From positions 51,355,795-51,419,794 of the forward strand of contig NC_085861.1 of assembly GCF_034702125.1 (NCBI RefSeq): DNA of 64,000 nucleotides, read 5' to 3'. The position numbers and the translations under genes were made by a program. The stretch is from Engraulis encrasicolus (lineage: Eukaryota > Chordata > Actinopteri > Clupeiformes > Engraulidae). Below the pieces are notes generated by a model, which saw nothing but the letters and a program-made list of their open reading frames with translations, was not told where the DNA came from and searched no databases. This document shows positions 25,216 to 38,893 of the stretch, piece by piece (position 1 is the first letter of the stretch; every line of letters starts with the position of its first letter).

Positions 25216-27270
25216 CCAACACAAATGCACCTGTAAGGACCATACAGTGCAAATTTGCTCTCTGAAATACACCTGACACAAATTACTATCACTCTGGTTG
25301 GAATGCCATTGAATTGGGTTGTCATTTGTTGGCCTGGGTTCATTTTCAAACTGGATGAAATGATACTGCATCTTTATGATTTCTCAGAGAAAAAAACATT
25401 CCAAAGAGGTTTCCCAAAAAGAAGAGGTATGCCTGCTTTTCTACTTGCTTGTTTGCTAGGTTCCTGGGCCAATGTTGTGATGAAATAAATAGCCAATCAA
25501 ATCAATCACAGGTTAACAATGGTCTCCAGACCAACGGGCAAGTTGTTGGCACAGCCCAGTTGATTCGAGTCAATCAAGCCGAAAGATGCGAAGCCTCTCT
25601 GTCCAGTGTCATTCATCTGCACTCAGGCCGGGATCAGCTAATGGGGGAAATTACTTTCTATAAGCTCTGACCGACAGGCAGTGATTGCAATTGGCACCGC
25701 ATCCCTCTTTTATGGTCCGAGTCTAAGGCTCAGCGTCATGGAAGCAAAATAGCAGAAATCATGAGGAAGTGACTTCTGTTTTTGAAACATTAAACATTCA
25801 GTACACACATATAGTAAGAGTCTACCATCTTATAGTACATTTATCAGAATAGAGCCCTGAATCAGAGATACACATAGCACTGGCAAGATATTGAAGTCTG
25901 GAAAAGAAAGAAGAAAGAAGAAGGATTTAGGCTTTGGAGACATGTTTGAGGGTGTGATATGGCAAACACTGTGGCAAGCAGTATTTTAAAACACACACCT
26001 TTATGTTATTTGCCAATAAATTTCAGATACAGATTTTGTATAGATATATACATACTGTATTTGAGCATGAGAGCGCTCTAAAATAAGACACTATGTCAAC
26101 TGGTGTTTGTGAGAGCTGAGAACACACAAGCATTCACAATGTTGTCAATACATACAATAAGTAGATTCTGTATGTGTAAAAGTCATCCTTTTCAGTAGAC
26201 CCTCTCTGGTGTAAAGCCCAATTTGTTTGATAACAACCTGACAGCGCCTCATTATGTTCTTCTCTCAGCTTATGCGCCGTCCCGTCTGCCCTGTGACATG
26301 TGAATGTGCTGGGAAGGGTAGTCTTAATAACGACTCCAACAGCCCCCTCTTGATTTCAGCGCCACGCAGATGGGCGATGGGATGCGATGCAGCACTGGCC
26401 TGATTGCATAGATCCCTGCTCCTTGATTGTTGATTTTTGGGTTTTTTTTCTCAGGATGTGTGACCACAAAGTGTTAAATTATGGCCCCATCCTCCATTTA
26501 AAAAAGTGCCAGTCTCCTTTTGATAGCCTACATGTTGCTATAGCAACACAAATTCAAGCTTCCTTTTGTGTTATCAAGCTTTTTTTTTTTTACTCGCTGG
26601 AAATTCTGTTGTGCATCTGCATCTCTGTGATTACTGTGCGCCGGGTGCCAAAGGGTTGGGGTTATGAGAGAAAGACTATCATTATGGTGAATGGGGGTGG
26701 GTGAATACCCAGAGAGCTGAGCCAGTTCTAGGAGCTGACGGAAGAACAGTCCCGCATGTAAGAAGAGCTATCAGTCTTGAAGGACAGCCATTTCTGTTAT
26801 CAACTAAAAATGATCTACAGTTTCAACAGCTTCATTTCTTTGTAAAGTTTGTTTATTTGTATCAATAAGCACCACTATGTAAAAAAACCCAGCTGTGAGA
26901 ACAACAGGATTGTCCAGACATAAATTATATTTTGATGTCACTAAGCTGACACTTGAGTCTTTTTGCAGTACACACAATTTTCTTCAGGTTTCGGAGACTG
27001 TGTTTATGTGCAGTGAGAAGCTGTTTTGCAAGTTATGCAACATCAGCAGACATCTGTACCTTTAGGGAAGATATTTGGAGTACCAGACGTCTAAAACATG
27101 TGAACAAACTCATGTCCCCATTAGCCAAGATCTCCAGGAAAGGGCTGAACATGCATCTGACAACTTGACAAGTTTGAAATGCGCATTAACATTGAACACA
27201 GTTTCCCTTTAAGACAATGTCATCACAGCTATAAAATGAGGGGAAAACATGCACAATAAAACAAGAATTG
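25216..27270. other. No gene or strong repeat recognised
   Basis: Mostly unique sequence. 25480-25690 and 26330-26700 have balanced composition without microsatellites or recognised repeats. Open frames there show no known domain. Confidence 0.4.
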
Positions 27271-27273
27271 TGA

Positions 27274-27480
27274 GTTATGGGGGTGGCTTAATTGGTCTTC
27301 TTTGCATCAGAAGGTGGCAAGTTCAATTTCCCCCTCACCTCTCCCTACACCTCCATCCATGGCTGAAATACCCTGGAGCAAGGCACCTAACTCCACATTG
27401 CATCAGGGACTGTAAACCAATACCCTGTAACTAATAAATAACTGTAAGTCACTTTGGGTGAAAGCGTCAGCTAAGTGTAA
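27274..27480 (+). mobile_element. SINE (tRNA-type head, GTAAGTCACTTTGGG tail)
   Basis: Body CCATGGCTGAAATACCCTGG and GCAAGGCACCTAACTCC, tail TGTAAGTCACTTTGGGTGAA followed by AGCGTCAGCTAAGTG, which resembles the 3' end of fish V-SINE-type elements. Same body as the minus copy at 738-882. Confidence 0.75.
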
Positions 27481-28920
27481 CACTATGTAATATGGATCAC
27501 TTTCATGTTTTCAGCCTTTCCTTCCTTTGGTATATGCCAATTATTCACAATGCATCAAAGACTCAAAGGTATCTCTATGAAATAAACATTCCACCAGTGA
27601 CTTGGCTCCAGAGAAAGGCAGATAAGAGACTTTTAAAGGACCCCCTAGAACTGTATAATTAGTCGATGCTTTCTTTGCATGTCAATGGTCACTTCAACTT
27701 TGAAAGCTCTCATTGTCTCAAAAGTCTCTTCAATCTCATCCCCTGCTCCACGCATCCGCTTAAGCCTCACCATTGAGGAGGGAATCAAAGGTCCAACATG
27801 AAAATTAAGGCTAAGAGGCTCTTGCTTTTGCAAATCAAGGGCTGTTAGCTGTTTTTTTGTTTCCTCATCTCTGCTTTGTTATTTAATGCAGACTAGACTT
27901 AAAAGAGCAGCACAGGACAAATAACAGTAGGGTAGGCTTCCATCATATACGATGTCACATGTGTGTCTCTCATATCTCGAGCCCCTGACCTCTGCCTCCA
28001 ATGTTACTTCTCAATTGATATCATCATTAGTATCCGTAAACATTCTCCTTCTTGATAGAGACAGTGTAAGGGCGGTTAATCTTTACAGGAATGTTCGGAC
28101 AACAAAGCTGTAAAGCACATTTTTTTTCAGAATGCTGAAATACTCACTCCCCTAACTTGAATTGGAGAGAAGATCATTCAGGTGCATCCAGTGTACTATG
28201 TAATGATATGAGAAAGAACCTAAATGACTTCCAAATATAATCTCAATTCACGTCCTTCAAATGAATACTGTAGCTTCCCAATTTATTTTTATATTATGAA
28301 CAAACGTTTTAATGTCATTATTGATGTGCACGAAGCTTCGCAGATGACTGGTGAAAAATATAACATTATAAAGCCAACAAAATCATTCTGAATGGAAGGT
28401 ATTAGGTTAGAGGTCATTATAGGCCCTGTGCTGATAGTGTTTTGCTTCTGTCTTTGAAAGGGCTTCCATATTTATGCACCAAACAGTATACTGGTGAATG
28501 ATTAAAAAAAATGTTTTTGAGATATTGTGTGTAAAGTTATTACATTATGTTTTATAATGTAATTGTATGTATGTCTTGTGTGGATAATCTGGACCTTGAG
28601 TCTGTTTAATAAAAATGTATACAATGGTTGTCATGATAAACAGGGGTTGATTTTTTCCAAAAATATGCAATGCGAAAGTTATAACCTGATCTCATGGATT
28701 CTACTTTTGTTCTATATCATGGCCAGTCTTTAATTCAATCATTTGTTGACAGGTGTCCAAATTGTTCAAAAAATATTTCTATATTTATTAAGGTCATGTC
28801 ATGTCAAATCGCCTTTTCTCAAAACCTCTGCATGAAGAGGGGAACTTACCTACCTACAGGGTACTGCTATAAAACAACAAACATGTAAAGACACAGACAC
28901 TCTTACTTTGAGAACATACT
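27481..28920. other. No gene recognised
   Basis: Unique AT-rich sequence without microsatellites. Confidence 0.4.
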
Positions 28921-28979
28921 GTATGCCTTCCCCAAAATGTCATCGTAGTGCCTGGTAGCAGGGAAGTCGAGAGAGGGGA

Positions 28980-29125
28980 ACAAATGGGTACTTTGTCCCG
29001 GACCCAGGGATAGAGGAGGGGCCTACAATTGGGTCCACATTACATTGCATGTGTTGAGTGGGGGGGACTTTTTGTGATGGCTTTGTCCCGGGCCCAACCA
29101 AAGCTGTCAGTGGCCCTGGCTGGCA
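28980..29125. repeat. Dispersed repeat with CTTTGTCCCGGGCCC
   Basis: GGCTTTGTCCCGGGCCCAAC followed by GTCAGTGGCCCTGG recurs inverted at 32636-32690 (CCAGGGCCGCTGACA...GGCCCGGGACAAAGTCATC). Confidence 0.5.
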
Positions 29126-29655
29126 GCATTACAGCTGGTGTATAATGATGGGGCAAAGCGGGCGGGAATGCTACTCCTCTTTCATTACCTACAACAGGAT
29201 TTACGAGCAGGGATTCCCCTCAACCATCCCTTTTTATGCCATTGAGCACCCAGTAAAATATAATGATAATAGCATTAGATGAATTATGAGTATTGTTGTT
29301 TTGTTTCCATTCTGTACAAATGAAACACTGTATAGGTGTTGGAGTGGATGGTGTCCTAGAGAAATGCACCTAACTCCATGTTGCTCTACACTGTCTGGCA
29401 CTTCATCTAATTCAATATGCTGTGGATAAGAGCATGGGGTAAACAAAGTGTCATTTCATATTGTAATCGTTGTCAGCCCGTGATCTCTTCTACTCATCTT
29501 CTATTATCTCATCTACTTTTTCCCCTTTACTGTTGTGTTATAAATGTAAAAAATAAATACACTTACAAATACAACTAACCACTCTGCTCTATCTGGTATC
29601 TCAGAGGGAATGAACCTTGGAATTTATTAGGGGATAAAACAGCAAATAAGGATGT

Positions 29656-29773
<118 letters not shown>

Positions 29774-29998
29774 TGTATCAGCATGAGATTTTACTGGACA
29801 GCCGTCTGAGAAGCCATTAGACTAAAACCTTACTCTCCAATAATTATGAAGTGCAAAGCTCAGGACATAAATGAGCCCTTTGACCTTTGCGGTGGGGGCT
29901 GAGCAGTAATTCTGCTGGACTGTCTTGAGCCAAGCGCCATCCCATGTCTACCAAATGTACACAAGACAAGAGAAATGAACACGGGTAGAAGTCTATAC

Positions 29999-30170
29999 TA
30001 TGGCACAGTGCTGTAAGCCCACCACGTCTGGGCTTACATACCCATGGGGACACAGGTATGAATCCGAAGTAATATTCCAATCCTACCCCATCTTTCTCTC
30101 CCACTGACTTCCTGTCTCCGTCGTCGGCTATCCTGTCGCAATAAAGGCTTAAAATGGCCAAAAAACAAAT
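29999..30170 (+). mobile_element. tRNA-derived SINE (diverged)
   Basis: TGGCACAGTGCTGTAAG, B-box-like GGTATGAATCC, body ACTTCCTGTCTCCGTCGTCG, tail CAATAAAGGCTTAAAATGGC. Confidence 0.78.
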
Positions 30171-30304
30171 ATATATTTTCAAATGTTAAAAAAGTCCACA
30201 GCACACACATATGTGCCAATAAAATGTATTAAAATATCTTATTGAGTAGTGTCAATTAGAAGCAGAATCTTCAGAGGTAAGTACCTCTATACTGACTTAA
30301 TTTC

Positions 30305-30609
<305 letters not shown>

Positions 30610-30911
30610 TCATGCCGACAGACAGAGACATATAGAGAGACAGATATAATAGTATGAGTAAGAGTAGCAATGTCTGTCTCATCTGTTGTGTGTGTGTGTG
30701 TGGGGGGGGGGGCTTAGGGGGCAGTTGCTTGTGGAGATATTTCAGGTAAGTGGAGTCGGTGTTTGCATTTTAAGTACATATTGACCTATGCACCCCACCA
30801 CCTACACCCAACCCAGCCCAACCCACCGGCTCCTCTCCACCTCCTGCCCTGCCTCCGCCGGATGGATACTGCGCATATTAAAAGTTTTAGCTGGACCCTT
30901 CGGATCAAGCC

Positions 30912-30997
<86 letters not shown>
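30912..30997. repeat. (AC)n microsatellite
   Basis: About 42 units. Confidence 0.97.
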
Positions 30998-30999
<2 letters not shown>

Positions 31000-31148
31000 C
31001 CTCTCCTCCCCCTGTTTTGGACCCCAGTGCCACAGTCACATAAATCACCGTCTGTGAGTTGAATACCATATCGCCTCATCGCGCCGCTGCGGCATCACAT
31101 CGCTTAGCTGTGGAGTGGGGAGAACAAAATCAAAAGGGTACACACTTT

Positions 31149-31150
<2 letters not shown>

Positions 31151-31196
<46 letters not shown>
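31151..31196. repeat. (AC)n microsatellite
   Basis: About 23 units. Confidence 0.96.
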
Positions 31197-31197
<1 letters not shown>

Positions 31198-31264
31198 CTC
31201 TCCGATCCCTCAGCCAACAGCAAGTGCCCTCAGGGCGTTGCAGTCTTCAGGTAAAGCAGAATTG

Positions 31265-33810
31265 ATGTGAGCTCCTGACTGACTTGTGTTAGTTTGGTCA
31301 TTCTGAAATGTTTCTTTTCATTAAGCACTAATTTTCTGTAATTTCACTTGTTTAGGGCTTCGTGTCATATTATGTGTATCATCTATGTCAATGTCAAAGT
31401 CTATATTCTTGTTCATTGCACATTTGCTTGTGTTAGACTGCCTGTCTCTGAATTAAGAATTCCTGCCTTGTTGTGTCTCTACCATGTTTAGCTTATATTT
31501 AGGCTATTCACTTTTTCCCCCACCTACCTGCTTGCATCGGTGTCAGTGTTGATGGTCACAGGGCCGATTATGCCTATGTGCCTCCTCTTTGTTTGTTGTT
31601 TAGAATAGGCCTACAGTTAATATTTCAAATAAATAAATAGACTAAACAAATAAGAAGGATGTGCTTCTGTATGAAAAATTGAAGAAATACAAAAAAGGGA
31701 GTTCAATCTTTGTCTGGGGTTAGACTTTTCTTTCAAGATGTGCCATTAACGCGCGCGCAATATTAGGCTAAACTAAATTACACAACTTTGCCATGCTAGG
31801 TTACGAGACTATGGTACGCTACGGGCAAACCATTTGCGCTCTAATGGGCACCTGTGGCGACATCCTGCTTAGCGTCAGCTGAGGGATCCATCATCAGATG
31901 CCCTCGGGGTGTAAGATAACAAATTCGTTCTCTTTGAAGCTTACGTAAAAGCGCGAGAAACTCATCGGAAACCGCGGGAGAGCATCCGGATCTCGTGCAT
32001 AGGAAATTATTTCGGCTCCCCTGAATTGCCTTGAGGCCAAAACAAACACTGTTTCCTGTTTTAAACTATCATGTTACATATCTGTATTTATTTATTTCCA
32101 TTTGTTCAATGAAAAATTGGCATTTTATTTTGCCTCATTCTTACCTAAGCCGAGGGAGTATACTCGTGCACCAAGCTGCAATTGTGTTGCGGTGTTGGTG
32201 ATGCAGTAGGCCCATTGCTGAGGTCATGTTTTTCTCTAACGGTAAGTCACCAGTAAGGGCATGGGCATGGGCTATGTTGTGAGATATATATTTGCAATTG
32301 CCTAGGCTACTTCTTCTCAATCACAAGACCTTTAAAACCAAACAAACAAAAAATCAGCTCCCACCCCAAAATTAACGTCTTAAGTGTTTTTAACCAGACC
32401 CAATAGCGTCCTCTTCAGGATAAAGGTAGCAGTCACAGCAGATATAAGCCGCCTTCTCTTCTCATGGATGGTAAACTAGCAGTGCTGCCATAATGTTTGG
32501 TGTAGTAGAGTTTGAGTTTAGATTTGGGTGCATTGGCAAGGTTTGATGTGATAATGGGTGCGCTTGTTATCTAGAAGGCTGCAAACCTAGGCTTAGACCA
32601 GGCGTGTCTACTGTTGGCCTGAGTTTGACATCCCTGGCCAGGGCCGCTGACATATTTGGCCAGGCCCGGGACAAAGTCATCTGTAAGGGCTCCCCACCTA
32701 ATAAATGTGGACATTTGAGCCTTAGATTAGCAACAACATTAGTGGCAAACTTGTGTTCCATTTCTGCCTCCATGCACTTGGGATTCACTCCCTTTTGCCT
32801 TGTGTTCTTGTTTTCCCCTTTCAAATATGCAATGCAATTTGAGGAACATTTGTATATGTCATTATTGTTCAACTTCAGAATTGTCAACTGAATGATTAGG
32901 CTACTGTATGTGCACTATTCTGCGCAGATGAAGCCCTAAAGACTATGCAGGGATTATCATTCAGATCAGTGTTGAGTTCTTAATTGGATTAGGGCTGATT
33001 ATGAAAAAGTTAACAATTAGATATGCCTATACCCTACCTAGAGAGAGGTTTAACATAGCTATCAGAGGGAGAAAATTGTAAATGGAGCTAGTTGTCAGAT
33101 TGGAGAATATTCTTATAGCTTATTCAAATATTTTTGATACTCTTGACTGCATAAGCTGTTGGCAAACAATCTCCATTTCACTTTGTGTGTAGATTTTCTC
33201 TCAAGCTCCCCAGGTCAGCCCACTCTCAGTCATAGGCCGCCTATAAGATATTTTGTAAGTTGCCATTTTTGACATTTTGTCCAGCACATTTGCTGGATTT
33301 TTTTTAAAGTTAAGTTTGTAATAACACGTGAGTTTGAATGACAGGGTGTCTTGAATGAATACTTTCCTTCCATGCTTGACATAACAAAAGCATTGAGGCT
33401 ATTATCAATCAAGCCCTGAGCCATATCCCTTCAATCATGCTGATATGACAAGGAAAATCTGATATGGCTTTGATTAATTAACACAGCAATGTTTCTTTGA
33501 GACAACATTTACCCTGATCAATAGTGTTCTGGTTCTTCGCAGGCTATTGATCTCATTTAGCCTTCTTCACTCCTCTACGGACTTCGACAGGAATAATTGT
33601 CACATCCCATTAAAAACAACTTGGAAAATATGTCAATGCCATATCCATTTTAGCATGGTGTTCATCAGACCTTATCAACCCAACCAGACCATAGTACAAT
33701 ACAGTATACCAAACATGGGAGACGTTGATCTCTGCAGGGTTTGGTAGTGCAAAGGAAACACTGTCTTATACCACAAGACTGACTAGATATTCAATTCACC
33801 ACATCCCCCA
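31265..33810. other. No gene recognised
   Basis: Mostly unique sequence. A CpG-containing block (31740-32010) stands out from AT-rich surroundings. The only recognised elements are a 38-bp hAT remnant at 32599-32636 and the repeat fragment right of it. Confidence 0.4.
32599..32636. mobile_element. 38-bp hAT remnant: both ends, no interior
   Basis: CAGGCGTGTCTACTG followed within a few bases by CCTGAGTTTGACATCCCTG: both TIRs of the 4718-5059 family nearly joined. Confidence 0.55.
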
Positions 33811-33813
33811 GCT

Positions 33814-33819
<6 letters not shown>

Positions 33820-33880
<61 letters not shown>
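33820..33880. repeat. (GA)n microsatellite
   Basis: About 31 units. Confidence 0.96.
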
Positions 33881-33884
<4 letters not shown>

Positions 33885-34570
33885 CGCAAGTGTGAGAGAG
33901 GGTGCTTGTAATATGCCACCGTAACATGACGGCACACTGTAATCACCGGTGACCTGTTGGCTTGGGGTCAATCCCCCCGGCGCAGGGCAAGCAGTCAAGG
34001 TGGAGGGTGGGTGGGATTGCGGCGCTTTATTGTGCGACGGCTTGAGAAATGAGGGACATATGTAAATAGGACGTGGAGCGGCAGTTGATTAATATTGACT
34101 GCGGGCCACAGGGATAAGCATGGGTTAAGACTACAGATGGCCGCGGCGCCCCCTTCTCTAGAGGGAACTATTTATTAACCACTCCCTCCACTCAGGCTGT
34201 TAAAAAAAGGCACGCTACTGCATTACAGCAAACCAAAAACAAAGCACATTAAGAAAAATGTTAAGGGAAACCATGTATGCAGACATTTATTATGCCAACA
34301 CCTTTGTATTTGGCGGTATGAACAAATCTCTTGTTCTTTCGGTTTTATTTTGGAAAAAAAAGTTTGCCAAGTAGGCCTACATACCGTTAGCCTTATTTTA
34401 GTTCAAGGTAACAAATCAAATTTTGTGAACACATTTGGATGATTATTTAACAATGCTGTCTTCTCTTTGCTTGCTCTATTCAATAAAGGCATGAAAAGTC
34501 CACCTCCAAACTACTTGGCATGTAGGATCATTACCCGGCCTATGCAAGTACATTATATTTCATAAACTTA

Positions 34571-35624
34571 GTTGCTATGTCACAACACCATACAGTACAT
34601 TTTCACACAGCTCCAGCACATCTTAAACTGCAAAACTTACCGTACTTGGTCAGGGCTGTGTTTCCCAAAAATATTTAAGTAGTACTTAAGGCTATAGTAC
34701 ATAAGTAGAGGTGCCCCTAGGCAATATATGACATCTAAAAGATTAACCCCTTAAGATGCGGCCTTATAAATTAGCTGTTACCAGAATGGCAATGACCAAG
34801 TCGTAATGTATTACTGAAGGCCCCGTGCACTGTCATAGTAGTGTAGTACTATAGTAGTTAACTTTCAATGTCTATTACAGCGTGCCACAGGAGGTACGGC
34901 GTGCATTTAGGGGCTACAGGACCATTTCAGCCAATTTCAATATGCTGTTGTATTTCTCACGCAACCCTTGACTTGTCAGTACCCGATGATGCCACATTTT
35001 TTGGCTCAGCCCTTTCCGAGATATGCTAGTCTAATGGGGGCAGCGTTTGGTTACATTTTTTTTTTTAAATGTAACATAGGCGTACTCCAAATATTTTCCC
35101 AAAAGGTACCGCTGTTTGCTAGTTGTCTGCTGATGTTGTATAACCTTTCGGATGTTTTTGGGAATAAATAAAAATGTTTTTTAAAATGTAAACAAAGCGC
35201 TGCCCCCATTACAATGACCAGGATCTCAGAAAAGGCTGAAGAAGAAAGAAAAAAAATCTCAGGTACTGACTAGTCCAGGGTAGTGTGAGCAATACAACTG
35301 CATGTTGAAATTGACTGAACTGGTCCTTTAAAAGATACAATAATTTTAAAGGTCTTCACACAATATTTTTTTTCGCACATTGCGAAATTTTATTTGCACA
35401 GCCCTGACCTAGTACAGTACGTTTTGCAGTTAAAGATGTGCTGGTGCTGTGTCAACAAGTACTGTATGGTGTTGTGACATAGCAAAGGTAAAATAGTGTA
35501 TGTATAAAGTTGTATTGATGATGTGAGGCCTATTTCTGATATAAGCTTACTAGCAAAGGGGCACCTCATACCTACGTACTACTTAGGCTTAAGTAGGCCT
35601 GCTACTTTAAAAAGAGTTTTGGGG
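34571..35624. repeat. Rearranged inverted-repeat region (blocks A, B, A', B')
   Basis: A (34571-34660) is inverted at A' (35397-35484), sharing TATGTCACAACACCATACAG and GGTCAGGGCTGTG. B (34661-34720: TTTCCCAAAA...AGTAGTACTTAAG...GAGGTGCCCCT) is inverted at B' (35557-35624). The order is A B ... A' B' rather than A B ... B' A'. Confidence 0.65.
34918..35328. mobile_element. MITE with about 75-bp inverted termini
   Basis: The left end AGGACCATTTCAGCCAATTT is matched by the reverse complement of the right end (AGGACCAGTTCAGTCAATTT). The similarity runs on through CAGTTGTATT...CTCAC and GTCAGTACC. Confidence 0.8.
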
Positions 35625-35939
35625 AAAAGGAGGACCAGTAAATATAACCTTATTACTTATGTAGTAAGTAAATATTCATGAAAAGATCAAATGGGCAGCA
35701 CAGTAAGCAATGCCTACTCTGGCCACAATCTTACGAAATCTACTTTTAACACTGATGCATTTACTGTCATAGAATGGACTGCCATGTGGTTCCTCCACTT
35801 TCCATTTCCTTAATGTTTCAGCATTAGAGCACCATAGCAGTGGAAAGCGGTGCCGCATATTTCTCACAATTAGTTCCCCCATAACATTCTAACTAATGGC
35901 CAATCACACGCACAGTGACACACATTCATTCCTTTTGTT

Positions 35940-36035
35940 TGTGTGTGCGTGCGCGCATGTGTGGGTGCGTGCATGTGTGCATGTGTGCATGTGTGTGTGT
36001 GTGTGTGCGTGCACGTGTGTCCGCGTGTGTGTTGT
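35940..36035. repeat. Imperfect (GT)n/(GTGC)n array
   Basis: GTGCGTGC and GTGTGCAT variants. Confidence 0.88.
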
Positions 36036-36958
36036 CTTTGCAGCACTGGAACGATCACTAAGCATCATCATCATCTTGGTTAATGACAACACTGGTGATT
36101 AATCAGCTCCCACTCTGACCCTCGGAGGACTCGCACCTGTTCACATCCAGAAACGGGGTACGCCTGGCTGCGCACAGTTTGTGCATCTGTAAGTACAAGA
36201 CCCTGTTTAAACCTTTGAGAAGTATGGGCGTTTTCCAAGTCCCTCTAGAATTTTACTCAAACATTCTACAGTTCCCATGAAAATTTCTGATAGTATCGAG
36301 AGAACTCAAAAGGGCGTGTCTCCAAAGCTGATTTAGTCAGAGCAAGACGATACACATTCAAATACAGGGGAATATTCCAGGAAGCAGGTTTAGCCAGTTA
36401 ACGAGTTAGTTAACTGAACAAGTGGCAAATCTACCCATAGAGTGTGTACAGTGAAAACATAAATCTCTTATTAAGATAATTACTCCTCTCTCTGATTTAA
36501 CATCACTGACTTAACCACCTGTATGGATAGGCCTCAGGAGTCTATTCTATTGCAAAACTGCAGTAACTGCATGCTCTGTATCTACTCTGTACTGTGTGGT
36601 CGTTCTAGAATGATGTTGTATTATGGAAATATTCTGAAAATGGTTTCACTGGAGAGGTCCAACAGTTTGCGGTGTGTATGGTGTCTATCCAAGTGTATAC
36701 CTCCATGCATGCCTGTGTGTGTAGAGTATTAGTTAAGAGTTTCTTTATGCTGCCTTGCCGTCTCCCCAAGGGAGCACAGATGAGGGTGAGGGGATGGAGG
36801 CTATTGCAGCAGTCTCCTCGCGGACAGCACTTGAGTGTGGAGGAGAGGGGGATGGCTCATCCAGTCCAGCCTCCAATGATGATCTCCTTTTGTGCATCTG
36901 TATTCTATATGTTGTTATAGGACAAAGGACCTCCATAACCTGACTGTCAGCCATTTGT

Positions 36959-36961
<3 letters not shown>

Positions 36962-37052
<91 letters not shown>
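36962..37052. repeat. (GT)n microsatellite
   Basis: About 45 units. Confidence 0.97.
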
Positions 37053-37053
<1 letters not shown>

Positions 37054-37676
37054 AGGTGCCATTTGTTTACAGGTCTCTATTGATTACCAATCAGTTGTGT
37101 AAAAAATCTGAATATATGATCTTGGTGAAAACAAACACCCAACTACTCTATCTACTTGCACACTAAAGGTTACAAACAGTGCTAATAAACACTATTCCGG
37201 GAACAAGTTCAATTCTCTCAGTGTTGAATTACCCCTTGGAGAGTTGAATTCGACATTATTCTACAGCGTGTATGGTTCCAAAGAACAGTGCTCAGAATCG
37301 TGTTGAATTAACTCAGCAAAATTCACTCTTTGAGTTGAGAGCAGTAGTACAAAGAAGAATAATGAACTTACTATACCTCCCCTTCGTAAGAACCACGTCA
37401 TGTTCTTTACAACATCTTTTCTCACTCCAAGTGGTGAAGTCTCATTAGTCCTACTCCCCTGTCCCAACACCTAAATTTCAGTTTGAGTAACTCGGCCAGT
37501 GCACACGGCGGAGGAGCGCGGCGGAGAGAGAGAGCTGGAATAATTTAAAGACGAAGTCAGAATTTATGAAGATAATATTTCTGAGGCCATCAAGTGGGGA
37601 GATGTTAAAGTACACTCAATCGCAATGATCAGCCAGCTATCTTCAGCACACACTCTCTCACACACACACAAACATG

Positions 37677-37778
<102 letters not shown>

Positions 37779-38557
37779 CAGTCGCTTATGTTTACTGCTG
37801 GCTGTCTAAGAATCCATCAGTCTTTCCTAAGCGTGTGCCTGGACAAGCATCAGGCAGGAGGGTGAAAAATCCTGCTCTGATGAGAACGTCACCAGCAGAG
37901 CTGCTCTCACCCAGCTCTACTGCAGCTAGCAAGCAAAACAGCCAATATGCTGTATATTGCAGTGCTAATTCAACACTCAGACTCAGAGATTCAAACTCCT
38001 CTGGTCCTGTACGACCTTAAAAGTTCAATGTTCAATTTTACTGTGTGTGTACAGTACAGCTTTAACTTTTCTTCTAACTTTCTGTATTCTTTTATGTATC
38101 CTGAGATATGTTTATCATCATACAGTAGTATCATAGAAAATATGATGCAGGTTATAAACAGATACACATGTACATGTAATAATAGTTTTGAATTCCCTAT
38201 TGCAAATTCATTTAGTGCTTCCGGAGAAATTCATGTTATTCTAGCAACTGTTACATGAAGGAATATGACCATAAGTTTCAGTTGTGGGCAGGGCCGTAAC
38301 CAGACATTTTCAAATACTGGGGTCAAATACTGTGTGCTGTACTGCATACTGTACATTTAAAATGCTTCGAACACTTCACTCAAACTCTTAGGTTTGTTTT
38401 CATTAATCACTGCCTTGAGGATAAATGGGGATGGCATATATAGACTGAATTCATCATTGTTGATCATAAATCGATTTTCATCATAGATACATTTTACATT
38501 ACTGAAAAAAATACTGAGGACATGATCTCTGTGTCCTCAATGATAGTTACAGCCATG

Positions 38558-38893
38558 GTGGTGGTGCAGTGGCTCAATGAGTTAAGATGTCGTACCATTA
38601 CATTGGCTACTAGGGTTCGATTCTGGGCTGAGGTCCCTTGCCGATCCTTCCCCATCTCTCTCTTCCCACTCATTTCCTGTCACCATCTTACACTGGCTAC
38701 GTTTACGTGACGTTTTTAATTCAGAATTAATAACTCAGAATGAAATAGTTCCATTGTTTACTTTGATCTTTCATTTAATTCCGAAGTCTCAAGTGTTTGC
38801 ACGACAGACATTAAAGTACGTTCTGAATTAAATGTCTCATGTAAATGTAGCCATTGTCCCATATTAAATAAAGGCATAAAAGGCCAAAAATAT
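38558..38893 (+). mobile_element. tRNA-derived SINE split by a 160-bp MITE
   Basis: The 5' part (38558-38693) has GTGGTGCAGTGGCTCAATG (A-box-like), GGGTTCGATTC (B box) and TTTCCTGTCACCATCTTACA. The 3' part (38854-38893) has TTGTCCCATATTAAATAAAG plus GCATAAAA. Joined, they match the body and tail order of 14062-14244. Confidence 0.8.
38694..38853. mobile_element. MITE inserted into a SINE, 160 bp
   Basis: Ends TGGCTACGTTTACGTGAC and CTCATGTAAATGTAGCCA, with TTTAATTCAGAAT inside both ends. No clear TSD. Confidence 0.8.

Noticed and set aside
38041..38260. Possible gene end near the AATAAA-like signals and open frame at 37947-38258
   Set aside because: No splice sites, no domain and no continuity with any other exon.
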